DNA from: CAYLJO01 sp964383905
Lineage (GTDB): Bacteria > Acidobacteriota > Blastocatellia > Pyrinomonadales > Pyrinomonadaceae
Length of the DNA: 5,202 nt
Direction: 5' to 3'
NCBI GenBank assembly: GCA_964383905.1
Contig: CAYLJO010000338.1
Coordinates: forward strand, 1-5,202
Position numbers and translations under genes: made by a program. Below, piece after piece: positions 1 through 5,167 of the stretch. Every line of letters starts with the position of its first letter. Positions within the stretch are counted from its first letter, which is position 1. The notes beneath the pieces were generated by a model, which searched no databases, had not been told where the DNA came from, and worked only from the letters and a program-made list of their open reading frames with translations.

Positions 1-600
1 ATGGAAATTCAAACAAAGACAAATGATGATCCACAGTTTGTGGAATTGGTTAGCCATACTATTTCTGGCTTGGTCAACGATAGTTTCCCTGAAGAAATCT
101 TTGTGGTGCAGATTGATAATTGGTTCGATCACAAATGGCTCATGTTTTCTGGGATCGGTCGGGTCAGATTCGATGATCCGCATCTAGACATTGACACTGC
201 CCTTGATGAATTCTGGCAGGATAAAATCACCTTCCCGCCGTTTACCCCGAGTCGCGTGATTAAAGAATATTTTTTCCTGCGTGATGAGAGCGGGGATTAT
301 TCTCTATCCACCATAGTGCCGCCTTATATCCATTCGAGGAGGCGTGCCTCTAGCTATAAGAATCTTCATAGGCGTGTGGCGGATTTTTCTGGTTCAGCCA
401 TCTTCGTGTGGTTTAGTTCAAATACAACATCTAATGGTCGTGGCAGTCTGATGGTTTATGAGGTGGGTAGTTCGAGGGTGCACACATGGTATGCGGCGTT
501 TACTAAAGAAGATGGATGGGAAGTCTTGCAAACCAAAGGAATCACGCGGGAGCAAGTACAATTATTGATAGAGCAAGCTGTGATGCAGGGGCGCACATAA
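1..600 (+). CDS. Hypothetical protein, probable integron-cassette gene
   Basis: I do not recognise this 199-residue protein and assign no function. It looks soluble, with no signal peptide or membrane segment, and is rich in aromatic residues: IDNWFDHKW at 38-46, DEFWQDK at 69-75, FVWFSS at 135-140 and WYAAF at 163-167. A basic patch RRR lies at 113-115. The pattern suggests an alpha/beta fold with a C-terminal helix (ITREQVQLLIEQAV). ATG is the first base of the window, so its ribosome binding site is unseen and the true start could lie upstream. The TAA stop forms part of the first arm of an attC-like site, an arrangement typical of integron cassettes. The DNA is A+T-richer than the other genes (21 G+C in the first 60 bases), consistent with separate acquisition. 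It is real by length and composition; its role is unknown. Confidence 0.75.
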   Translation: MEIQTKTNDDPQFVELVSHTISGLVNDSFPEEIFVVQIDNWFDHKWLMFSGIGRVRFDDPHLDIDTALDEFWQDKITFPPFTPSRVIKEYFFLRDESGDYSLSTIVPPYIHSRRRASSYKNLHRRVADFSGSAIFVWFSSNTTSNGRGSLMVYEVGSSRVHTWYAAFTKEDGWEVLQTKGITREQVQLLIEQAVMQGRT

Positions 601-680
601 CAATCACTTAAGCCGACTCGCAACAAGGCAGAATCCTAAAGATCAAATTGATTGCTCGCGGCTTAGTTTAATCGTTCGGC
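595..680 (+). other. attC-like integron recombination site (86 bp)
   Basis: The site begins with ACATAAC (595-601), which includes the stop codon of the upstream gene, and ends with GTTCGGC (674-680). The outer AAC/GTT pair is kept. Inside, TAAGCCG (609-615) pairs perfectly with CGGCTTA (659-665), and GCAA (620-623) can pair with TTGC (652-655) further in. The spacers AATCACT and GTTTAATC are partly complementary, as in the imperfect hairpin recognised by integron integrases. The expected crossover is between G674 and T675. Known attC sites have boxes R''(RYYYAAC), L'', L' and R'(GTTRRRY) in this order and 57-141 bp of length. The R' box departs from consensus (CGG instead of RRR), and the R'' arm matches only AAC plus part of YYY. 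No integrase gene is visible, so it could belong to an array outside the window or be an isolated site. Confidence 0.6.
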
Positions 681-703
681 GGCAGCCGCAGTAGGTGACG
701 CGG

Positions 704-1228
704 ATGGAAGATGCGCATACCGCAGCTGAGTTAATCGCCACTATTCGACAAAATTGGCGAGGCACTCCGGAGGAACTCGAGCATAGGCTCCATCGGTACT
801 ACCTCGCGTGCGGTCGCGCGATTGGTTGGCTCATGCCACAAGAGGCGGGCCGAAAAGGCATCGAGCTCGCAGAACAGTATCTTGCGGGGAACCTTACTGC
901 CGACGAGCTGGACAGGGAAAACTACGAGGTCAAAGGCGCGGCGTTCCTCATCGACTATGACACAGATCCTGACGGGATTGCGGGGTGGATAAAGGAAATC
1001 GAGGCGATTCCTCAGGATGTGCTTCGCGAGCGGTTATGGGGCATCGGGCCACAGACGGAGCTGTCAGCGCGCGAACTCCTTCGCTCTGCGGCCTACTTCG
1101 CTGATCTCGCAATGGTTTACCCGCTGCTGCGGCCGAGGGAACGGGAACAGCTGCGAAACAACTACTCGTGGTTTCTCTCGCCGGATCTACTACAGGAGAT
1201 TTTCAGCGATGTCGAACCTCCGAAGTAG
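704..1228 (+). CDS. Hypothetical helical protein, possible second cassette gene
   Basis: A 174-residue protein that I do not recognise as a named family. It is acidic, soluble and probably almost all helical, with no signal peptide or membrane helix. The segment RKGIELAEQYLAGNLTADELDREN (50-73) resembles short helical repeats in uncharacterised planctomycete-type proteins, but this is an impression from memory. ATG at 704 is preferred because AGGTGA (693-698) sits five bases upstream as a Shine-Dalgarno sequence; a GTG at 695 in the same frame would add three residues. The start lies about 30 bp after the predicted attC crossover, a short leader as in integron cassettes. The gene is G+C-richer than its upstream neighbour. 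The stop lies beside an IS-like remnant, so the C-terminus could have been altered. Function unknown. Confidence 0.7.
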   Translation: MEDAHTAAELIATIRQNWRGTPEELEHRLHRYYLACGRAIGWLMPQEAGRKGIELAEQYLAGNLTADELDRENYEVKGAAFLIDYDTDPDGIAGWIKEIEAIPQDVLRERLWGIGPQTELSARELLRSAAYFADLAMVYPLLRPREREQLRNNYSWFLSPDLLQEIFSDVEPPK

Positions 1229-1364
1229 GCCCAGGGCTCGCGGTCCCCGGGTATGGCCTGGGGACATAAGTGACAAATCAGTAGGGAGACATGGGTAACA
1301 CTTTTGGGGCAAGATTCTCCTCCGAAAGGAGGCGCTTTAGATGCCCCGTAGGGAGACATGGGTA
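1229..1364. repeat. IS481-like terminal repeats, element remnant
   Basis: This gene-free stretch has three related motifs in the same direction: GACATAAGTGACA (1263-1275), GACATGGGTAACA (1288-1300) and GACATGGGTA (1355-1364). The last two lie in a perfect 17-bp direct repeat (1281-1297 and 1348-1364). Read on the minus strand, the block starting at 1300 begins TGTTACCCATGTC and is followed by a second TGTCACTTATGTC. IS481-family ends often look like this, with a TGT terminus and repeated transposase-binding motifs. CCCAGG (1230-1235) and CCTGGG (1257-1262) can also pair. No transposase is present, so this would be a solo end or relic. The family assignment comes from pattern memory. A set of regulator binding sites is the alternative. 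Confidence 0.4.
1306..1347. repeat. Two-tier hairpin between the 17-bp direct repeats
   Basis: The outer arms GGGGCA (1306-1311) and TGCCCC (1342-1347) are perfectly complementary. Within them CCTCC (1319-1323), loop GAAA and GGAGG (1328-1332) form a second stem. The structure nearly fills the space between the two copies of the 17-bp repeat, so it may belong to the same mobile-element remnant. It has no following T-run on either strand, which argues against an ordinary intrinsic terminator for the convergent genes on each side. Confidence 0.5.
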
Positions 1365-1432
1365 TGCAGCGTATGTCTGAGTTGCATCTGAAGCCGAAGT
1401 TTTGGGCGGAAGTGACGTAAAAGAGAGCACCG

Positions 1433-2080
1433 CTAATTATGCGGGGCTTCCGTCATCAGCCCCTTCAACTCAGCCAAGCTATGAATGTAATGCGCCGCGT
1501 TGCTGCCGCGCGGCACGCCCGCCCGTAAGATTTGTACCGTGCGCATCCCCAACCGATTCCCCGCCTCAATCTCTGAGTCCGGGTTGTCGCCAACTATCAA
1601 CACTTCCTCAGGCGAGAGCTGATAGTTCTTCAGAATCTCTTTGAAGACGCCTTCCTTACCCTTCCGATCAGCCTCGTCAATCGCGTCAATGTGCATCGCC
1701 TCAAACAGCGACTCGAACTGAAGCGCCCTGATCTTGCTCTCTTGCAGACGGCGGAAGCCGGAAGTCACGAGGAACAGCATGGCCGGGAGTTCCGCCAACG
1801 TGCCGAGATCGGGGTAGCCGTGCATTGGCGCTTCAACCTCCGTGCGCGCGGCCACTTCCCACCCGGCGGCCAGCATCTCGTCTGAAAAGCCGTACTCACG
1901 GGCGACCCAATCCAGCGGGTGACGCCAGCAAGCTTCAAACGCTCGGGCGAGCGCCTCGTCGGAGAGCGTGCCCTTATTCGCCCGCCTGATCGCGTCGAAC
2001 ACAGGTTCGAGCAGCCCGTACCCTACTTCGTCAGCCGCGCTTAGGCAGTTGTCTAAATCGAAAATGATGGCTCTGATCAT
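1433..2080 (-). CDS. HAD-superfamily hydrolase (phosphatase-like)
   Basis: A 215-residue haloacid dehalogenase-type hydrolase, probably a cytoplasmic phosphatase acting on a small phosphorylated metabolite; the substrate is not predictable. Motif I is IIFDLDNC with nucleophile D8 and acid/base D10; C12 stands where T or V is usual. Motif II is LFLVTSG (T106/S107), motif III is a lysine in ADRKGK (K140 or K142), and motif IV is VLIVGDNPDSEIEAG with D165 and D168 or E170 for Mg2+. Residues about 15-90 form a helical cap (subfamily I type). The length is normal for the family. The frame stays open upstream to 2263, but the motif I strand always lies near the N-terminus, so ATG at 2080 is chosen, although no clear Shine-Dalgarno precedes it. 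It is transcribed away from the toxin-antitoxin operon. All catalytic residues are present, so it is probably active. Confidence 0.9.
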   Translation of the reverse strand: MIRAIIFDLDNCLSAADEVGYGLLEPVFDAIRRANKGTLSDEALARAFEACWRHPLDWVAREYGFSDEMLAAGWEVAARTEVEAPMHGYPDLGTLAELPAMLFLVTSGFRRLQESKIRALQFESLFEAMHIDAIDEADRKGKEGVFKEILKNYQLSPEEVLIVGDNPDSEIEAGNRLGMRTVQILRAGVPRGSNAAHYIHSLAELKGLMTEAPHN

Positions 2081-2109
2081 CTGGATTAGACGGCCATCAT
2101 ACTTGAATC

Positions 2110-2160
2110 GTTGGGGCAGACTCACCTTTCGTTGGGCAAAAAAGCCTTCCCTTGGGCAAA
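2110..2160. repeat. Short iterated motif TTGGGCAAA upstream of the HAD gene
   Basis: TTGGGCAAA occurs at 2132-2140 and 2152-2160, exactly 20 bp apart, with each copy followed by a TTCCC. A weaker copy, TTGGGGCAGA, lies at 2110-2119. The copies fall in the leader region of the minus-strand HAD gene, 30-80 bp before its start. A spacing near two helical turns would suit binding of a regulator to one face of DNA, but it may equally be a small tandem duplication. Confidence 0.4.
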
Positions 2161-2235
2161 GCTCTGTTCCCGGTTCTTGATGGCAATAACCATTCTTCCA
2201 ATAGTAGATAAGCACTCCTACTGATCTTGAAATCT

Positions 2236-2277
2236 TTGCGTTCATTATTAATGAACATAGCAAATTTGTGAACGCAA
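2236..2277. promoter_or_regulatory. Inverted-repeat operator for the AbiE-type operon
   Basis: A perfect 9-bp inverted repeat, TTGCGTTCA (2236-2244) and TGAACGCAA (2269-2277), encloses a second palindrome, TTCATTATTAATGAA (2241-2255). Together they give three TTCA/TGAA half-sites in about 42 bp of A+T-rich DNA. The right arm touches the -10 element, so a bound protein would block RNA polymerase. AbiEi antitoxins are known to bind inverted repeats in their own promoters and repress them; that this protein uses this site is inference. The HAD gene on the other side starts about 155 bp away and could share it. Confidence 0.6.
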
Positions 2278-2286
2278 TGATATACT
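2278..2286 (+). promoter_or_regulatory. Extended -10 promoter of the toxin-antitoxin operon
   Basis: TGATATACT is an extended -10 (TGn followed by TATACT, five of six to TATAAT). At 17 bp spacing the -35 position reads TAGCAA (2258-2263), a poor match, which is tolerated by extended -10 promoters. Transcription would start near 2293, giving a leader of about 40 nt before the GTG start at 2333. Confidence 0.5.
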
Positions 2287-2332
2287 GTTACCGTCCTCGT
2301 GAGGGATGATACTTGGAATGTGGTGAGTTTAA

Positions 2333-3373
2333 GTGACCGATAAAGAAAGAGAGATATTCGAGGCGGCTGCTGCAGCGCTCCGCGAAACCAGCGGTCTGGG
2401 TGCTGCCTTAAAAGAAGCTGGGCGGTTGCCGCGCGTATCTACAGGCCGGCGACCCGACGCGGTCGTGCGTATTAGCCAACAGAAGAAGACCTTTCGTTTC
2501 AACGCCGAAGTCAAAGAGAGGTTGACCACTTCGGGATTAGGCGACCTCGCCGCCAAATTACAAGATGTACGGGGACGCGCCCTGCTAGTCGCCTCTTACG
2601 TTAATCCGGTACAGGCCGACAAACTGCGCAACTTCAACATTCCCTTCTTCGACGGCGCCGGCAACGCCTTCTTCAACGAACCGGGGCTGTTCGTGTTCGT
2701 CAGCGGAAAGCGTCCCGTCAACGACCCTGATACTCGTCCCCTACGTGCCTTCCGCTCGACCGGACTGAAAGTTATCTTCGCGCTCCTAGCCGCGCCTCAA
2801 TTAGAAGCAAAGACATATCGTGAGATTGCCGCTCATTCCGGAGTCTCACTCGGCGCGGTCAACTGGCTGATGCGGGATTTAACCCGGCTTGGCTATCTTC
2901 GAGAGATGAAGCCGGGCGAACGTAAACTCGTCAACAAGGAAGACCTGTTGCGCCGCTTCGTCGCAGCATACCCGGAACAGTTGCGCCCCAAGCTGCTGGT
3001 TGGGCGCTTCAGCGCAACGCGAGCCGATTGGTGGAATGGCGCCGACTTGAAACCCTTCGGCGCGTGTTGGGGCGGTGAGGTAGGCGCAGCACTCTTAACT
3101 AAATATCTCAAGCCCCAGTTGATAACCATCTACGCCGAAGGGAACACGTCTCGCTTACAAGCCAAGTTCGGGTTGCGGCGCGACCCTGTTGGTGAGGTGG
3201 AAATTCTGCGCAAATTCTGGAAGCTGCCGGACATTACCCCGAGGGAAGAGGTCGCACCGGCACTGCTCATTTACGCCGACCTGGTCGCGTCAATGGACGA
3301 CCGCAACATTGAGACGGCGGGAATAGTGTATGAACGCTATATCGCTCGACTTGTCGGGGAAGCTGCCGCCTGA
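2333..3373 (+). CDS. AbiEi-family antitoxin / transcriptional regulator (type IV TA)
   Basis: A 346-residue protein assigned as the antitoxin of an AbiE-type type IV system: it would counter the toxin encoded next to it without forming a stable complex, and repress the operon. Residues 1-125 resemble a restriction-endonuclease-like fold: D42 in RRPDAVVRI, E59-V-K61 in FNAEVK, then LLVASYVNPVQADKLRNFNIPFFDGAGNAFF (84-114), whose D-GN motif recurs in this family. A winged helix-turn-helix follows (about 140-200; YREIAAHSG then VSLGAVNWLMRDLTRLGYL). The C-terminal domain (220-340) contains WGGEVGAALLTKYL and may sense or neutralise the toxin. GTG at 2333 is used, with GGTGAG about six bases upstream. 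The 3' end overlaps the toxin gene by 44 nt. This is the long form of the family, unlike the shorter classical AbiEi. Family placement is firm; neutralisation of this toxin is inferred from gene order. Confidence 0.85.
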   Translation: MTDKEREIFEAAAAALRETSGLGAALKEAGRLPRVSTGRRPDAVVRISQQKKTFRFNAEVKERLTTSGLGDLAAKLQDVRGRALLVASYVNPVQADKLRNFNIPFFDGAGNAFFNEPGLFVFVSGKRPVNDPDTRPLRAFRSTGLKVIFALLAAPQLEAKTYREIAAHSGVSLGAVNWLMRDLTRLGYLREMKPGERKLVNKEDLLRRFVAAYPEQLRPKLLVGRFSATRADWWNGADLKPFGACWGGEVGAALLTKYLKPQLITIYAEGNTSRLQAKFGLRRDPVGEVEILRKFWKLPDITPREEVAPALLIYADLVASMDDRNIETAGIVYERYIARLVGEAAA

Positions 3374-4199
3374 CGAGGTCGGCCTCTTCCGCCTGATCAA
3401 TGGGGTCGCGGCGCGCGAGCACGTGCAGCCCTTCGTCGTCGGGGCGAAAGCGCGTGATCTCGTTTTGCATTACGCCTACGGTATCCCGCAACGGCGTGCG
3501 ACAAACGACATCGACTTCGGCCTGCTGATGAGCGCTTGGGATGAGTTTGATCGTCTCAAACGGGCTTTAATAGCTACGGGCAAGTTCGTTGCTCATCCAC
3601 ATATGCAACATCGGCTGTTGAGCGAAGAGTTTTCCGCAATTGTTGATCTGGTTCCGTTCGGCGAGATCGAGAATCCGAAAGGCATAATTGCTTGGCAGCC
3701 AGACTTCACAACGAGGATGAGTACCCTCGGCTTCCGCGAGGCGTGGCAGACATCAATCCATGTGCGGTTAGCTGAAGATTTAGAGATCGCCGTCGCGTCC
3801 TCTACCGGGCTGGCGCTCCTGAAACTTGTCGCGTGGGACGACCGCCATTACCAGCGGGACGCGCAAGACCTCGGCCTTCTCCTCTCTACATATCTGGGTG
3901 CCGGGCACGCCGAAGAACTCTACGGTGAGCAAGCGGAACACGCGGGCCTCCTTGATGACCCGGAGTTCGACTACGAACAGGCCAGCGCGCGGATTCTTGG
4001 GCGCGACATGGCGGCGATCATGAGCGGCGAGAGCCGCAGCACCGTCGAGCGCATCCTCGCCGAGGAAACGCGCGAAGCCGGACAGCTCAGGCTGGCGACA
4101 GAGATGGCGAGCGGCGGGCATCTTCATGGCGAGACGGAGCGCGCCTTAATCATGCTGCGCATGTTGTGGCAAGGGATAAAAGATCATGCGAGTGAGTAA
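3330..4199 (+). CDS. AbiEii-family nucleotidyltransferase toxin (type IV TA)
   Basis: A 289-residue nucleotidyltransferase-fold protein, assigned as the toxin. AbiEii/MenT-type toxins transfer nucleotides, in studied cases blocking growth, for example by modifying tRNA; the target here is unknown. The active-site region is FVVGAKARDLVL (35-46) followed by RRATNDIDFGL (55-65), giving the metal-binding pair D60 and D62; D106 in IVDLVPF is a likely third acid. A further conserved block is ALLKLVAWDDRHYQRDAQDLGLLL (162-185), with K165, R176, D177 and D180, a feature of this toxin family. The usual GS/GG of the first motif is GA here. ATG at 3330 lies inside the antitoxin gene, with GGCGGGA just upstream; no other good start precedes the catalytic region. 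The 44-nt overlap suggests translational coupling. The length is normal and all key residues are present, so the toxin is probably active. Confidence 0.87.
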   Translation: MNAISLDLSGKLPPDEVGLFRLINGVAAREHVQPFVVGAKARDLVLHYAYGIPQRRATNDIDFGLLMSAWDEFDRLKRALIATGKFVAHPHMQHRLLSEEFSAIVDLVPFGEIENPKGIIAWQPDFTTRMSTLGFREAWQTSIHVRLAEDLEIAVASSTGLALLKLVAWDDRHYQRDAQDLGLLLSTYLGAGHAEELYGEQAEHAGLLDDPEFDYEQASARILGRDMAAIMSGESRSTVERILAEETREAGQLRLATEMASGGHLHGETERALIMLRMLWQGIKDHASE

Positions 4200-4239
4200 A
4201 AACTATAGCCGATACTATGTTACAAGAAACAGCCTCAGA

Positions 4240-4257
4240 AGAGGCGGTTTCACAACC
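4240..4257 (+). repeat. Left terminal inverted repeat, 18 bp
   Basis: This is the left copy of the perfect inverted repeat paired with 5150-5167. It also contains TTCACA (4249-4254), a possible -35 hexamer reading into the element, so the repeat may supply part of the kinase promoter. Confidence 0.75.
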
Positions 4258-4278
4258 ACGTGAGGAGGGGGTTAGTAT
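4249..4278 (+). promoter_or_regulatory. Possible promoter of the kinase gene
   Basis: TTCACA (4249-4254, five of six to TTGACA) and TAGTAT (4273-4278, four of six to TATAAT) are 18 bp apart and point at the kinase start at 4305. The -35 lies within the terminal repeat and the -10 overlaps the right arm of the 9-bp inverted repeat. A transcript starting near 4285 would have only about 20 nt of leader. The hairpin GGGGC (4280-4284) / GCCCC (4291-4295) lies just before the gene, and no Shine-Dalgarno is seen at the start. Confidence 0.35.
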
Positions 4279-4304
4279 CGGGGCACGGAAGCCCCTCGTG
4301 ACGT

Positions 4305-4973
4305 ATGTTACTTAAATGGCGCGAAGAGACTGCCGACGGTGCGGCGCTGCGGGAACAACTCCGACACGTCCACTGGCTCGGCGGCGGGAGCGGCGCAGGC
4401 AAATCGACCATCGCCCGTCGCATAGCGGCTCATCACGGGTTGCGTGTTTACGCGACCGACGACGTGATGGCGGATCACGCCCGCCGCAGCTCACACGAAG
4501 ACGCCCCGTTGCTGCACACCTTTCTGGCCATGGACATGGATGAGCGATGGGTGAACCGACCCCCGAACACCATGCTCGAGACATTCCACTGGTTCCGGGG
4601 CGAGGGCTTCAACCTGATCATCGAAGACCTCCTATGCCTCCCGCGTGCGCCCGGTGTCATCGTCGAGGGGTTCCGACTGTTGCCACACCTTGTCAAGCCT
4701 CTCCTCTCCGTACCTGCTCAATCGGTCTGGCTCCTGCCGACGCCTGCCTTCCGTCAGGTAGTGGTCGCGAGTCGGGGCGGACCGGCCTCCGGGTTTCTCG
4801 CCCAGACCACGGATCCGGAAAGAGCCTTGCGCAACCTGCTTGAGCGCGACCGGATGTTCACGGACCGACTGCGCGAGGAAACGGCGCGTCTGGGAGTGCC
4901 CGCCATTGAGGTCGACGACACGATGACTGAGGACGATCTCGCCAAGCGAGTGACGGAAGTGTTCGGACTCTAA
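4305..4973 (+). CDS. P-loop NTPase, small-molecule or nucleotide kinase-like
   Basis: A 222-residue cytoplasmic P-loop protein with the size and layout of small kinases (nucleotide, shikimate, antibiotic phosphotransferase types). The Walker A motif GGGSGAGKST covers 26-35 (K33, S34), preceded by a hydrophobic strand. YATDDVMADH (49-58) places D52/D53 where such kinases bind substrate or Mg2+. GVIVEGFRLLPHLV (117-130) resembles a Walker B-like strand with E121. ERDRMFTDRLREE (180-192) is arginine-rich and may be the lid helix. The substrate cannot be read from the sequence; phosphorylation of an antibiotic, sugar or nucleotide are all possible, and a zeta-toxin-like role is not supported. ATG at 4305 is the first start after an in-frame TGA at 4299-4301; it lacks a clear Shine-Dalgarno. 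It is the only gene between two perfect 18-bp inverted repeats, which suggests it is a mobile passenger. Confidence 0.8.
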   Translation: MLLKWREETADGAALREQLRHVHWLGGGSGAGKSTIARRIAAHHGLRVYATDDVMADHARRSSHEDAPLLHTFLAMDMDERWVNRPPNTMLETFHWFRGEGFNLIIEDLLCLPRAPGVIVEGFRLLPHLVKPLLSVPAQSVWLLPTPAFRQVVVASRGGPASGFLAQTTDPERALRNLLERDRMFTDRLREETARLGVPAIEVDDTMTEDDLAKRVTEVFGL

Positions 4974-5014
4974 AGCCGCGACCGCAAGCCGGACGCCCTA
5001 CTGATCCCAGTGTC

Positions 5015-5026
5015 ACCAGCGCTGGT
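5015..5026. repeat. 12-bp perfect palindrome
   Basis: ACCAGCGCTGGT is its own reverse complement and lies 42 bp after the kinase stop, within the inverted-repeat-bounded element. It could be a protein binding site or part of the 3' structured region together with the hairpin that follows. Confidence 0.5.
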
Positions 5027-5030
5027 CACC

Positions 5031-5069
5031 TGTCGGCAGCAGCCCGCCCTTCGGCTGCGGGTGCCGACA
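5031..5069. terminator. Strong hairpin after the kinase gene, possible terminator
   Basis: The lower stem is TGTCGGCA (5031-5038) with TGCCGACA (5062-5069); the upper stem is GCAGCC (5039-5044) with GGCTGC (5053-5058). This gives 14 base pairs with one three-base GGG bulge and an eight-base loop. It lies 58 bp after the kinase stop. No T-run follows, so it is not a classical intrinsic terminator. It may protect the 3' end of the mRNA, act as a recombination or transposase-related structure, or be part of a small RNA. The rest of 4974-5149 shows no gene. Confidence 0.45.
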
Positions 5070-5149
5070 AGGCAGCAGCGGTGCCACCGGCTGCGACAAC
5101 TCGTCCGTCACTAGCGGCTTCATGCCTCAAAGGTAGCTCCCGAGTAGTA

Positions 5150-5167
5150 GGTTGTGAAACCGCCTCT
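5150..5167 (-). repeat. Right terminal inverted repeat, 18 bp
   Basis: This copy is the exact reverse complement of 4240-4257 and marks the right end of the kinase-carrying element. The remaining 35 bases to the window end show no recognisable feature. Confidence 0.75.

Larger units (their letters stand above)
4209..4281. repeat. 9-bp inverted repeat across the left element end
   Basis: CCGATACTA (4209-4217) and TAGTATCGG (4273-4281) are perfect reverse complements separated by 55 bp. Between them lie a small hairpin, GCCTC (4232-4236) with GAGGC (4241-4245), and the left terminal repeat of the kinase element. The left arm would lie outside that element and the right arm inside. The pairing could fold as a stem in the toxin mRNA end or act as an operator for the kinase gene; it could also be chance. 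Confidence 0.35.
4240..5167. mobile_element. Transposase-less element bounded by 18-bp inverted repeats
   Basis: AGAGGCGGTTTCACAACC (4240-4257) is the exact reverse complement of GGTTGTGAAACCGCCTCT (5150-5167). The 928 bp between the outer ends carry one complete gene, a P-loop kinase, plus structured non-coding DNA and no transposase. The overall size and the terminal sequence style suggest an IS5-superfamily-like element whose transposase has been replaced by a passenger gene, to be moved by a transposase supplied elsewhere; the family guess is weak. No target-site duplication is visible: the flanks read AGAA left and TAAA right of the 17-bp core. An alternative is two inverted copies of an IS end or a recombination scar. 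Confidence 0.5.

Noticed and set aside
1162..1359. Minus-strand 65-residue reading frame
   Set aside because: It overlaps the second gene and the IS-like repeats, has no family-like sequence, and appears to be a chance frame.
1281..1364. CRISPR array from the repeated 17-mer
   Set aside because: There are only two exact copies, the spacer is a hairpin, and no cas gene is present.
2081..2263. N-terminal extension of the HAD protein by 61 residues
   Set aside because: The HAD motif I strand is always near the N-terminus, the extra residues resemble no domain, and the DNA there contains repeats and sits between divergent promoters.
2893..3129. Antisense frames within the toxin-antitoxin genes
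   Set aside because: They are shadows of clearly recognised coding sequence on the plus strand in G+C-rich DNA.
4312..4945. Arginine-rich frames on both strands within the kinase gene
   Set aside because: Their composition is typical of off-frame translation of G+C-rich DNA, and the P-loop frame covers the region.
4305..4973. Kinase read as a zeta-type toxin
   Set aside because: It has a Walker A motif, but there is no adjacent epsilon-like antitoxin and no diagnostic zeta motif could be seen.
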